Source: Desulfobacterales bacterium
GTDB lineage: Bacteria; Desulfobacterota; Desulfobacteria; Desulfobacterales; JAFDCJ01
Length of the DNA: 7,089 nucleotides
Reading direction: 5' to 3'
NCBI GenBank assembly: GCA_020345785.1
Contig: CP070771.1
Span: forward strand, 4,885,034-4,892,122
Part shown: positions 1 through 5,743 of the stretch, piece after piece
How the letters are laid out: every line of letters starts with the position of its first letter
Position numbering within the stretch: the first letter of the stretch is position 1
Notes under the pieces: model-generated
What the model was told of the DNA's origin: nothing
Seen by the model: the letters and a program-made list of their open reading frames with translations, nothing else
The model's database searches: none
Made by a program: the position numbers and the translations under genes

Positions 1-67
1 AAACCGGGTTTGGATAAAAGATAAGGGTCTGATTGAAACTGATGAGAATGATCAACTGTTGTCCGGG

Positions 68-86
68 CGGATTAATTACGAATCCG
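68..86 (-). terminator. Weak hairpin downstream of the selenoprotein gene
   Basis: CGGATT and AATCCG form a 6-bp stem with a 7-nt loop, starting 11 nt after the TAA at 98-100. No T-tract follows, so intrinsic termination is doubtful. The rest of 1-97 shows no RNA gene or other signal. Confidence 0.2.
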
Positions 87-97
87 GTTTAACAATC

Positions 98-958
98 TTA
101 TTGCTTGAGCGTTTGCAGTTCTTTGTCAATGGCAGCCTGGAATCCTTCAAGGCTTCGATTTCTTAAAAGTTTGCCGTTGATGAAGACGGTGGGAGTGCTG
201 TTCACGCCGGCTTTGCGCCCATCTAAAACATCGCGTCTGATTTTATTCTGTATCTCGGGGTCTCTCATCTTTTTTTCAAATTCCACTTCATTAAAATTCA
301 ATGCTAACGCAATTTCTTGAATTTTTTGATCATTTATCTGATTGTAATTTTTAAACAGCAGGTCATGAAATTCCCAGAATTTTCCCTGGCTGCCGGCAGC
401 CAAAGCGGCCGCGGCAGCCTTCACAGCAAATTTGTGGCTTTTTAGCGGAAAGTTTTTAAAGACAACTTTTACATCCCGCGGATATCTTTCGAGCACCTGC
501 TCGAGTACAGGCACAAGCCTTGCACAGTAAGGTCATTGGAAATCGTCGAACACAGCAATTACGATCGGTGCATCCGCCGGTCCTTTGAATGGGGAGTTCG
601 AAACATCGATGATCTGAATAAAGTCAACAGCAAAGATCTGCACCGATTTGTTCTTTCGACTGTTGGAGAAAATTATGTCACCCCTGGGGCCAACCTGGAT
701 TTTATCTACATGGTCGCCGACGTCAATGGTCGCCTCTTCTTCAGCATTGGCGGTATATACAATGATCTTTCCCTGCTCGGTAAGCACGAAGATTCTGCTG
801 CCGTCTGCAGAAACGGCCACATCAAGAGGGGCTGCTTCCAATTTGAGCGTTTTAAGAAGGGTCCATTCGACGGCGTCGGAAGCACTTAAACTGGAAATAG
901 AAAACGGGACAATCACAGTTGTCAGAAGAGCTAAGATTTTAAGCTTCTTAAATTTCAT
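98..958 (-). CDS. Exported DsbA-like thiol:disulfide oxidoreductase, probable selenoprotein (Sec142)
   Basis: This is read as one 286-residue protein through an in-frame TGA at 535-533. Residues 1-26 are a signal peptide (KFKK, hydrophobic core, SLSA|SD). Residues about 32-118 resemble one or two beta-propeller strand repeats (PLDVAVSADGSRIFVLT). From about residue 122 a DsbA-family thioredoxin fold begins, with the usual lead-in (GPADAPIVIAVFDDFQ). It is followed by TGA-Pro-Tyr-Cys, the alpha-helical insert, and STPTVFINGK with the cis-Pro at 256. The TGA replaces precisely the nucleophilic Cys of CPYC, so Sec142/Cys145 would be the redox pair. Cys145 is the only cysteine in the protein. Its role would be periplasmic thiol-disulfide exchange; the substrate is unknown. 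The start is ATG 958, with GAAGGGAGGG (976-967) 8 nt upstream. Downstream homology continues without a break in the same frame and no usable start restarts the domain. The alternative is a nonsense mutation in a Cys-type gene; the exact position makes that less likely. Confidence 0.85.
493..514 (-). promoter_or_regulatory. Candidate SECIS-like hairpin B (alternative to A)
   Basis: GUGCCUG pairs with CAGGUGC (seven pairs including two G-U) around the loop UACUCGAG. The loop starts 25 nt after the UGA, a normal distance for bacterial SECIS elements. However, the loop has no G in its first two positions, which most bacterial SECIS loops carry. It overlaps hairpin A, so the two cannot form fully at once. 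Confidence 0.3.
506..529 (-). promoter_or_regulatory. Candidate bacterial SECIS-like hairpin A
   Basis: In the mRNA, starting 3 nt after the UGA, UACUG and CUGUA pair around one U-U mismatch. A bulged U follows, then a GCA/UGC stem closing a seven-base loop AGGCUUG. The bulged U and the GG near the loop start resemble the E. coli fdhF SECIS apical hairpin (loop AGGUCU). The loop begins 12 nt after the UGA, closer than in fdhF. Pairing was done by eye, with no energy calculation. Confidence 0.4.
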
Positions 959-1087
959 TTCAAAAACCCTCCCTTCGCATATAATCCGCTCCCAATGGGA
1001 TACGCAACATCCTCATCAGTCTTATTAACACAAACGCCGTTCAAATATTAGCTTTTTTTTAAATTTAATCCCCCGCGGCTCGCCCCG

Positions 1088-1107
1088 GAATGTTTCCTAC
1101 AACATTC
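1088..1107 (-). terminator. Hairpin right after the MBL hydrolase stop codon
   Basis: GAATGTT and AACATTC form a perfect 7-bp stem with a 6-nt loop, beginning 1 nt after the TAG at 1109-1111. A GC-rich stretch follows (1068-1087) rather than a T-run. It may protect the 3' end or attenuate read-through into the selenoprotein gene 150 nt downstream, rather than being a classical terminator. Confidence 0.3.
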
Positions 1108-1108
1108 T

Positions 1109-1930
1109 CTAAAAATTCCTTTTTTCACCGGGTTCCATTACAATAACCTCCGCGGAATAACCCGCGAGTTGTTTTTTAAGCTCCTGAGGAGTCCCCTTCA
1201 ACGGTGGAAAAGTGCCGTAATGCATAGGTATGATTCGGCTCACCTTTAAAAAGTCGCGAACTGCGTAGGCTGCGTGGGCTGGATCCATCGTGAAATGTCC
1301 TCCGATTGGCAAAAGAGCCAGGTCCGGCTTGTAGTAGTCACCAATGATTTTCATGTCGCTGAAGACCCCGGTGTCTCCTGCGTGATATATTTTAAATCCG
1401 TTTTCCAGCTCAATGATGTAGCCACATGGCTCTCCGCCCGGGTGTACTGTTTTCTTTTGAGTTGCAGAATCGGTGTGAACCACATCCGAACTATGTTCCG
1501 CGTGTACCATGGTAATCCGTATATCGTCGCCAAGCGGCATAATCGGCCCACTTTTGTTAAAGCGTATTAAACGGTCGTAGGGCACCCATCCCAATGCCGC
1601 AAAGGTATGCCCCATGTCGGCGTTCATTGCCACTTTTGCCCCGCTCGTTTCTGATACTTGAGCGGTATCGCCGACATGATCACCGTGACCGTGTGTTACG
1701 AGAATCAGATCGATTTTTCCTAGTTTGCTCAAATCCTTTAACTCATTTGGCGTCTTTGGATTCTTGGAAATAAAGGGGTCAATTAAAATTACCTTGCCGC
1801 CTGGGGTAGTAATCTTAAAAGCGGATTGACCAAACCATTGAATCTCGAAGGCTTGTACGGGTGTAACAGAAAGTAATAATATTGCCGTTAACGCTACGGA
1901 ATAAATAATTTTGACGTATTTTTTAGTCAT
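1109..1930 (-). CDS. Exported metal-dependent hydrolase, metallo-beta-lactamase fold (UPF0173/YtkL-like)
   Basis: The protein has 273 residues. Residues 1-27 form a signal peptide (KK, hydrophobic core, PVQA|F), so the enzyme probably acts in the periplasm. The mature part has the order of an MBL-fold hydrolase: FEIQWFGQSAFKI, then the metal motif H80-G-H82-G-D84-H85. It continues with HAEHSSD (H146), YHAGDTGVF (D186) and PMHYGTFPPL (H237), which supply the remaining metal ligands. The substrate is unknown. UPF0173 members known to me are about 225-240 residues and cytosolic, so the exported form is the unusual point. The frame is open upstream to 2083, but ATG 1930 is chosen because a strong Shine-Dalgarno precedes it and the signal peptide starts there. 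The selenoprotein gene lies 150 nt downstream on the same strand; co-transcription is possible but not shown. Confidence 0.85.
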   Translation of the reverse strand: MTKKYVKIIYSVALTAILLLSVTPVQAFEIQWFGQSAFKITTPGGKVILIDPFISKNPKTPNELKDLSKLGKIDLILVTHGHGDHVGDTAQVSETSGAKVAMNADMGHTFAALGWVPYDRLIRFNKSGPIMPLGDDIRITMVHAEHSSDVVHTDSATQKKTVHPGGEPCGYIIELENGFKIYHAGDTGVFSDMKIIGDYYKPDLALLPIGGHFTMDPAHAAYAVRDFLKVSRIIPMHYGTFPPLKGTPQELKKQLAGYSAEVIVMEPGEKRNF

Positions 1931-1936
1931 TGGGTA

Positions 1937-1945
1937 TCCTCCTCC
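1937..1945 (-). promoter_or_regulatory. Ribosome binding site fixing the MBL hydrolase start
   Basis: GGAGGAGGA lies 6 nt before ATG 1930. This strong site, plus the signal peptide directly behind it, rules against the longer frame beginning at 2083. Confidence 0.8.
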
Positions 1946-2261
1946 GAATTGGTAACGTTCAATTAATTTGAAAATACTGCTCGGATAAGTAGACTGAGAA
2001 CATAGAAATGAGTTCCCCGCTTTGGAAGAAAAGTTAATCGGTTTTCTATCGGAGAATAATTCTAATAGTCGAAAATACGACAATGTGGCATTTTGTCAAC
2101 CCACTGCAATTTGCTGTTTGAAATTTATGATTTCAGTACTATTGTACCTTATTGATGATATTATCTTAGATGAGCGCAAGTCTCAGAATATCGATCGTCA
2201 TATCAGTAATATAAGAAAATATTCCATTCTATTTACGATCAATTAGGGTGTTGGAGTCCAT
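1946..2261. other. AT-rich divergent intergenic spacer
   Basis: This stretch separates the minus-strand hydrolase from the plus-strand exporter, so it should hold both promoters. I could not pick a convincing -35/-10 pair in either direction. A 74-codon plus frame at 2022-2246 has no ribosome binding site, no recognisable domain and a composition typical of AT-rich spacer, so it is not called a gene. Confidence 0.6.
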
Positions 2262-2281
2262 GTATGGGGATCCACCGATAC
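2262..2281. promoter_or_regulatory. Inverted repeat upstream of the cation exporter, possible metal-sensor operator
   Basis: The arms GTATgGG and CCgATAC (six matched positions each side, GTATnGG/CCnATAC) flank a 6-nt spacer, 27 nt before ATG 2309. G/C runs flanked by GTAT/ATAC are the pattern seen in operators of CsoR/RcnR/FrmR-type sensors. That family (DmeR) regulates dmeF in Rhizobium. No such regulator gene is in this window, so the assignment is an inference. Confidence 0.4.
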
Positions 2282-2308
2282 CACTAAGCAGGAGAACGCA
2301 TCAATAGC

Positions 2309-3259
2309 ATGCATATATATAATCTTAATCGGTGGGAACACAGCCATCGCTACGAAATCGACAACAGGCACGGTGAGCGTAATACCCGACTGGTGATTCT
2401 TTTAACGCTGACGATGATGATAATAGAAATCACCGCCGGCTACCTTTTCGGCTCAATGGCCCTGCTGGCTGACGGATGGCACATGGGAACCCATGCCGTA
2501 GCATTGGGTATCACCGCCTTTGCCTATTATTATGCCCGTCGAAAATCGGATGATCCCAACTATAGCTTCGGCACGGGGAAAGTGGGCGTGTTGGGCGGCT
2601 TTGCCAGCGCGGTAGTGCTGGCGCTCATTGCTTTGCTCATGGGATCAGAATCCATTAAGCGACTAATAAACCCGGCTCCGATTCAATTTAATGAGGCCAT
2701 TGCCGTGGCAGTCTTGGGTCTAATCGTCAATTTAGCCAGTGCCTGGTTGCTGCAGGAAAAACACGGTCACTCACATCAGCACCACCACTCACATTCCCAC
2801 CGGGATCATAACCTGAGGGCCGCCTATTTACATGTAGTGGCCGATGCCCTGACATCGCTGCTGGCCATAATTGCTCTTTTGACCGGCAAAATTTTTGGCT
2901 GGATCTGGATGGATCCAGTAATGGGAATTGTTGGTGCTCTGGTGATTACCAGATGGTCCTATGGACTGCTCGTCGACACCGGCAAAATTTTACTGGACCG
3001 CGACGTAAATCAAGAGGCGGTTGAGGAAATTCGAGCTAAAATGGAGGCGGATTCTGACACCCGGGTAACCGACATTCACCTTTGGCGCGTAGGGTCCCAT
3101 CATCTGTCTGCCATAATTTCTCTTGTAACCCACTACCCGAAATCTCCCGATTACTATAAAAAATTGTTGATGGATTATGATGAAATTGTTCACGTAACTG
3201 TTGAAGTCAACGCGTGTGAAGATGAACCGTGTCTGACGGTGGCAGATCGGACAACCTGA
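2309..3259 (+). CDS. dmeF: CDF-family cation exporter, DmeF-type (Co2+/Ni2+ efflux)
   Basis: The 316-residue inner-membrane antiporter would export divalent metal from the cytoplasm in exchange for protons. An N-terminal NLNRWEHSHRY motif precedes six predicted membrane helices, from about residue 27 to 225. Helix 2 has ALLADGWHMGTHA (D55, H58, H62) and helix 5 has HVVAD (H175, D179), together the CDF transport site. A histidine-rich loop at 152-167 (GHSHQHHHSHSHRDH) lies between helices 4 and 5. A cytoplasmic ferredoxin-like C-terminal domain covers about 230-303 (VTDIHLWRVGSHHLSAII). The GWHMGTHA version and the WxHxH N-terminus fit DmeF better than zinc exporters such as ZitB or CzcD. The metal preference comes from family resemblance only. 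AGGAG at 2290-2294 is 14 nt from the ATG, slightly long. A possible operator sits just upstream. Confidence 0.88.
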   Translation: MHIYNLNRWEHSHRYEIDNRHGERNTRLVILLTLTMMIIEITAGYLFGSMALLADGWHMGTHAVALGITAFAYYYARRKSDDPNYSFGTGKVGVLGGFASAVVLALIALLMGSESIKRLINPAPIQFNEAIAVAVLGLIVNLASAWLLQEKHGHSHQHHHSHSHRDHNLRAAYLHVVADALTSLLAIIALLTGKIFGWIWMDPVMGIVGALVITRWSYGLLVDTGKILLDRDVNQEAVEEIRAKMEADSDTRVTDIHLWRVGSHHLSAIISLVTHYPKSPDYYKKLLMDYDEIVHVTVEVNACEDEPCLTVADRTT

Positions 3260-3296
3260 ATACTTTTATCGTTTTGCAAAATATTCGGTATATCTC

Positions 3297-3325
3297 TTGA
3301 CCGCATCACACACCTGCATTAGTTT
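3297..3325 (+). promoter_or_regulatory. Possible marR promoter overlapping the operator
   Basis: TTGACC (3297-3302) is a good -35 box; 17 nt on, TAGTTT (3320-3325) is a poor -10. The -10 would lie inside the inverted repeat at 3319-3338, so a bound regulator would block it. Confidence 0.3.
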
Positions 3326-3338
3326 GATATTAAACTAA
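3319..3338. promoter_or_regulatory. Operator-like inverted repeat in front of the marR-type gene
   Basis: TTAGTTT and AAACTAA form perfect 7-bp arms around GATATT, 17 nt before the ATG of the regulator. The 20-bp size and location match autoregulatory operators of MarR-family dimers. Binding by the encoded protein is inferred, not shown. Confidence 0.65.
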
Positions 3339-3355
3339 TTAACATTGAGGTATAG

Positions 3356-3808
3356 ATGCAAAAAAGGATTCGGTATCGCAACAATAAAGCAGCCGCTTTA
3401 GCCACCTATGTGAAACTGATGCGCGCCGCCGAATCATTGACGGCCCGGGTCCACAAGCACCTGTCATCGGTTGGGTTAACCGTCAGCCAATTCGGTGTGC
3501 TTGAAGCGCTTTACCACTTGGGTCCACTTTCCCAGAGGGACCTGGGGCAGAAAATATTGCGAAGCAGCGGCAATATTACCCTGGTCATTGACAATTTGGA
3601 GAAACGCGGTCTTGTCGGACGTGAGCGCGACAGGAAAGACCGACGCTTTTTCATCGTCCATCTAACGGATGAGGGACATAAACTCATCCGCAAAATTTTT
3701 CCATCCCATGCAGCACTGATCACCAATGAGATGAGTGTTCTCAATACAAGGGATCAGAAAATTCTCGGAGAACTGTGCAAAAAAGTAGGTATGGGTGTTC
3801 GGAATTGA
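3356..3808 (+). CDS. MarR-family winged helix-turn-helix transcriptional regulator
   Basis: The 150-residue length is typical for MarR proteins. Dimerisation helices flank a winged HTH at about residues 42-105. It reads LTVSQFGVLEAL, then LSQRDLGQKI (helix-turn), SSGNITLVIDNLEKRGLV (recognition helix), and the wing DRKDRR (92-97) followed by VHLTDEGHKL. These are diagnostic for the family. The only cysteine is C141 near the C-terminus. It therefore lacks the N-terminal sensing cysteine of OhrR or YodB type members, and small-ligand sensing is more likely (inference). GAGG at 3347-3350 is 5 nt from ATG. It probably represses its own gene through the repeat at 3319-3338, and possibly wrbA, which follows on the same strand after a 218-nt gap. 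The inducing compound is unknown. Confidence 0.93.
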   Translation: MQKRIRYRNNKAAALATYVKLMRAAESLTARVHKHLSSVGLTVSQFGVLEALYHLGPLSQRDLGQKILRSSGNITLVIDNLEKRGLVGRERDRKDRRFFIVHLTDEGHKLIRKIFPSHAALITNEMSVLNTRDQKILGELCKKVGMGVRN

Positions 3809-3964
3809 AGATTGAAGATTTTAAGTTGAATATTTATGGATGTCGCTGTGCACTGTCTTTTTTAAATCGATCTACCGAAAGCGTGCCTTAAGTAATCAAT
3901 CACAGCCAGATTGCGGGAATGTCCCAATAAACTGTATTTGTCGCAAAACGCGCAATAATAAAAA

Positions 3965-3993
3965 TTGCTGACCCAATCAACCAGTCATCTAAT
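3965..3993 (+). promoter_or_regulatory. Candidate sigma-70-type promoter for wrbA
   Basis: TTGCTG (3965-3970) and TCTAAT (3988-3993; five of six match TATAAT) are separated by 17 nt. Transcription would begin near 4000, leaving a leader of about 27 nt with the ribosome binding site. Confidence 0.4.
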
Positions 3994-3998
3994 CAAAC

Positions 3999-4008
3999 AT
4001 TCAACTAA
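3999..4008 (+). promoter_or_regulatory. MarR operator half-site copy at the wrbA start region
   Basis: ATTCAACTAA matches the right half of the marR repeat (ATTAAACTAA, 3329-3338) at nine of ten positions. The left half is poorly kept (about four of ten). It falls at the predicted transcription start of wrbA, where a bound repressor would act. Confidence 0.25.
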
Positions 4009-4013
4009 ATAAT

Positions 4014-4019
4014 GGAGGA
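4014..4019 (+). promoter_or_regulatory. Ribosome binding site fixing the wrbA start
   Basis: GGAGGA lies 7 nt before ATG 4027. It overlaps the in-frame upstream ATG at 4012, so that ATG is not the start. The five extra residues (MEDSN) are translated ribosome binding site. Confidence 0.8.
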
Positions 4020-4026
4020 CTCAAAC

Positions 4027-4638
4027 ATGAAAGTATTGGTTGTTTTTTACTCGACGTATGGACATATTTTTAAAATGGCCGAGGCGGTGGCCGAAGGCGT
4101 CAAACAAGTGAACGGTGCAGAGGTTGAGCTGCGACGCGTTCCCGAAACATTGCCGAATGATGTTCTTGCAAAAATGGGGGCTTTAGAGGCCCAGAAAGCA
4201 TTTTCCCATGTGCCGGTGTGTACCGTTGACGAATTGGCGGCCGCTGATGCAATTATTTTCGGCACTCCCACCCGCTTCGGCAATATGTGCGGCCAGATGC
4301 GCCAGTTCTTGGATGCCACCGGACAGCTCTGGGCCAATGGTTCTCTGGTGGGCAAAGTGGGCAGTGTCTTTGCAAGCACCGCCACCCAGCACGGCGGTCA
4401 AGAATCCACCATTCTTAGTTTTCACATCACCCTGCTGCACCATGGGTTGGTGGTGGTGGGACTGCCCTACGCCTTCCAGGGACAAATGCGCATCGATGAG
4501 ATTACCGGTGGTTCCCCCTACGGCGCTTCCACCATTGCCGGCGGTGACGGCTCCCGCATGCCGAGTGAAAACGAGCTGGAAGCCGCACGGTTCCAAGGAA
4601 AGCATGTAGCGGGAATTGCGGCAAAGCTGGCAAGCTAA
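4027..4638 (+). CDS. wrbA: NAD(P)H:quinone oxidoreductase, WrbA flavoprotein
   Basis: This 203-residue cytoplasmic FMN enzyme would reduce quinones by two electrons to hydroquinones, avoiding semiquinone radicals; E. coli WrbA has 198 residues. The flavodoxin-like fold begins with [12 protein letters not shown] (phosphate-binding loop at about residues 8-13). PTRFGNM (81-87) and STATQHGG (117-124) are the other FMN-contacting segments. [17 protein letters not shown] (161-177) is the WrbA signature near the active site. The C-terminal helix ends [11 protein letters not shown]. The MarR regulator upstream fits electrophile- or quinone-responsive control, as in other MarR/quinone-reductase pairs (inference). 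No truncation or missing motif is seen. Confidence 0.95.
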   Translation: MKVLVVFYSTYGHIFKMAEAVAEGVKQVNGAEVELRRVPETLPNDVLAKMGALEAQKAFSHVPVCTVDELAAADAIIFGTPTRFGNMCGQMRQFLDATGQLWANGSLVGKVGSVFASTATQHGGQESTILSFHITLLHHGLVVVGLPYAFQGQMRIDEITGGSPYGASTIAGGDGSRMPSENELEAARFQGKHVAGIAAKLAS

Positions 4639-4689
4639 TTAGTGCCCATCAAAAAAGACTACAAATATAATATGGTAAAGAGAGATCAA

Positions 4690-4905
4690 AAACTCGAAAT
4701 CCGGATATAGAAATTCGAAACAAATTCAAAATCCCAATATTCAAATGACTTAAAACTTAATCCTCGCTTCATCGGGAAAACCAAAAAGTTGAATTCGTCA
4801 CTGAAGATTCTAATAGAATCTCATTAACTGATAAAAGTCTATTTCTCGGTTTCGAATTTGAGTCGTTTTAAATTTGAATTTGTTTCGGATTTCGGATTTC
4901 ATGCT
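4690..4905. repeat. AT-rich interrupted inverted-repeat element, MITE-like
   Basis: A perfect 15-bp inverted repeat joins 4716-4730 (CGAAACAAATTCAAA) to 4873-4887. Further out, GAAATCCG at 4696-4703 pairs with CGGATTTC at 4893-4900. Near the centre, GATTCT-AAT-AGAATC (4806-4820) is a perfect small hairpin. The element has no coding capacity and fills most of the 4639-4983 gap between wrbA and the lipoprotein gene. It looks like a palindromic intergenic repeat or a decayed miniature transposable element. No clear target-site duplication was found, so the edges are approximate. Confidence 0.6.
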
Positions 4906-4911
4906 TTGGAT

Positions 4912-4940
4912 TTGCATTCTTCCGCTGGTTATGAGATATT
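4912..4940 (+). promoter_or_regulatory. Possible promoter for the lipoprotein gene
   Basis: TTGCAT (4912-4917) and GATATT (4935-4940) are 17 nt apart, each only a partial match to consensus. They lie just outside the inverted-repeat element and would give a leader of about 65 nt. Confidence 0.25.
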
Positions 4941-4953
4941 TGCACCATAAAAC

Positions 4954-4970
4954 CTCGGTGAAAAACTGAG
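4954..4970 (+). other. Small hairpin in the lipoprotein leader
   Basis: CTCGGT and ACTGAG form six pairs (one G-U) closing the loop GAAAA, about 30 nt before the ribosome binding site. It is too short to call a known regulatory RNA. Confidence 0.25.
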
Positions 4971-5001
4971 CATCTTCCCGGCAATGCGATCATTTCCAAA
5001 A

Positions 5002-5008
5002 GGGGGGG
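5002..5008 (+). promoter_or_regulatory. G-run ribosome binding site fixing the lipoprotein start
   Basis: Seven consecutive G lie 5 nt before ATG 5014. The in-frame ATG at 4984 would add ten residues before the signal peptide and has no such site, so it is rejected. Confidence 0.7.
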
Positions 5009-5013
5009 ACGTT

Positions 5014-5727
5014 ATGAAATTATCCGGCAAATATCTTCTCCTACCGCTTCTGGCCACAGGCATCCTCGCCTGTGCCGGTCCTGACGTGCAACCATCGGAA
5101 ATGACCGTACGGCAGCGCATCGGCAATTCTTACGGCGTTCAATATTTTTCGCAGATCGAACAAATTCAGTACACATTTAACCTGAAGATCGGAGAAAGAC
5201 AGATCAGCCGCTTCTGGATCTGGGAGCCCAAAATTAACCGGGTCACGTTCAAAGGTATGGATTATAAGGAATCCGTCACTTACTATCGTCATGACATCGA
5301 AACCGCAGCCTCATCTGCGCTCAAAAAGGTTGATGCCTGGTTCATCAACGACAATTACTGGCTGTTGTTCCCGTTTCACATAGAATGGGACACCAATACA
5401 AAAGTCGAAGACATCGGCCGCCAGAAGCTTCCATTGGGTGACGGCCGGGGCAGATGTATCGTGGTTACCTACCCGGCAACCGCGGAACATGGCCCCGGTG
5501 ATGTCTATGAGATCTATCTTGCCGACGATTACCGGCTGCAGCAATGGGTATATCGCCGCGGCGGTTCAGACAAACCCGCAAGTATTGCGACCTGGGAAAA
5601 TCATCGGCAGCTGGGGCCACTGGTGGTGTGCTTAGATCATCGGGGAGAGGATGAAAATTTTCGGGTGTGGTTCACAGGCGTTGGAATTAAGCTGGCCGGT
5701 TCGAATAGCTGGATGTTTGCGGAATAA
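5014..5727 (+). CDS. Lipoprotein of unknown function
   Basis: The protein has 237 residues. Residues 1-19 form a lipoprotein signal peptide (MKLSGKYLLLPLLATGILA) followed by the lipidated C20 in the lipobox ILA-C. Residue 21 is Ala rather than Asp, which favours the outer membrane under E. coli sorting rules. I do not recognise the family with confidence. The mature part is rich in predicted beta strands with many aromatic residues (QIQYTFNLKIGERQISRFWIWEPK, then NRVTFKG, DNYWLLFPFHIEWD and YEIYLADDYRLQQWVYRRGG). That style recalls LolA-like or other antiparallel-sheet periplasmic proteins that cradle lipids, but this is only a resemblance of pattern. It stands alone: the genes on both sides are far away or on the other strand. 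Transcription should end at the terminator at 6065-6105. Confidence 0.85.
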   Translation: MKLSGKYLLLPLLATGILACAGPDVQPSEMTVRQRIGNSYGVQYFSQIEQIQYTFNLKIGERQISRFWIWEPKINRVTFKGMDYKESVTYYRHDIETAASSALKKVDAWFINDNYWLLFPFHIEWDTNTKVEDIGRQKLPLGDGRGRCIVVTYPATAEHGPGDVYEIYLADDYRLQQWVYRRGGSDKPASIATWENHRQLGPLVVCLDHRGEDENFRVWFTGVGIKLAGSNSWMFAE

Positions 5728-5743
5728 CGAAATTCATTCATAC

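Noticed and set aside
2..166. Plus-strand open frame entering from the left edge (54 codons, composition fairly protein-like)
   Set aside because: It runs 69 nt into the antisense of the selenoprotein's conserved C-terminus, has no visible start or recognisable domain, and could be chance. Sequence left of the window would be needed to judge a convergent gene.
990..1000. TCCCAaTGGGA palindrome upstream of the selenoprotein gene
   Set aside because: Five-base arms with a single central base are common by chance, and no matching copy was seen elsewhere in the window.
2085..2110. Possible sigma-54 promoter (TGGCATTTTGTC)
   Set aside because: The -24 GG is present but the required GC at -12 is missing at the right distance.
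2022..2246. 74-codon plus-strand ORF in the spacer before dmeF
   Set aside because: No ribosome binding site, AT-rich spacer composition, no recognisable motif, and it overlaps the likely promoter region of the hydrolase.
3800..3835. Short tandem TTGAAGA copies after the marR stop
   Set aside because: Only two 7-nt units in AT-rich spacer; not enough for a repeat call.
4183..4609. Long ORFs on both strands inside wrbA
   Set aside because: They are in other frames of a fully conserved wrbA coding sequence and have no homology-like features of their own.
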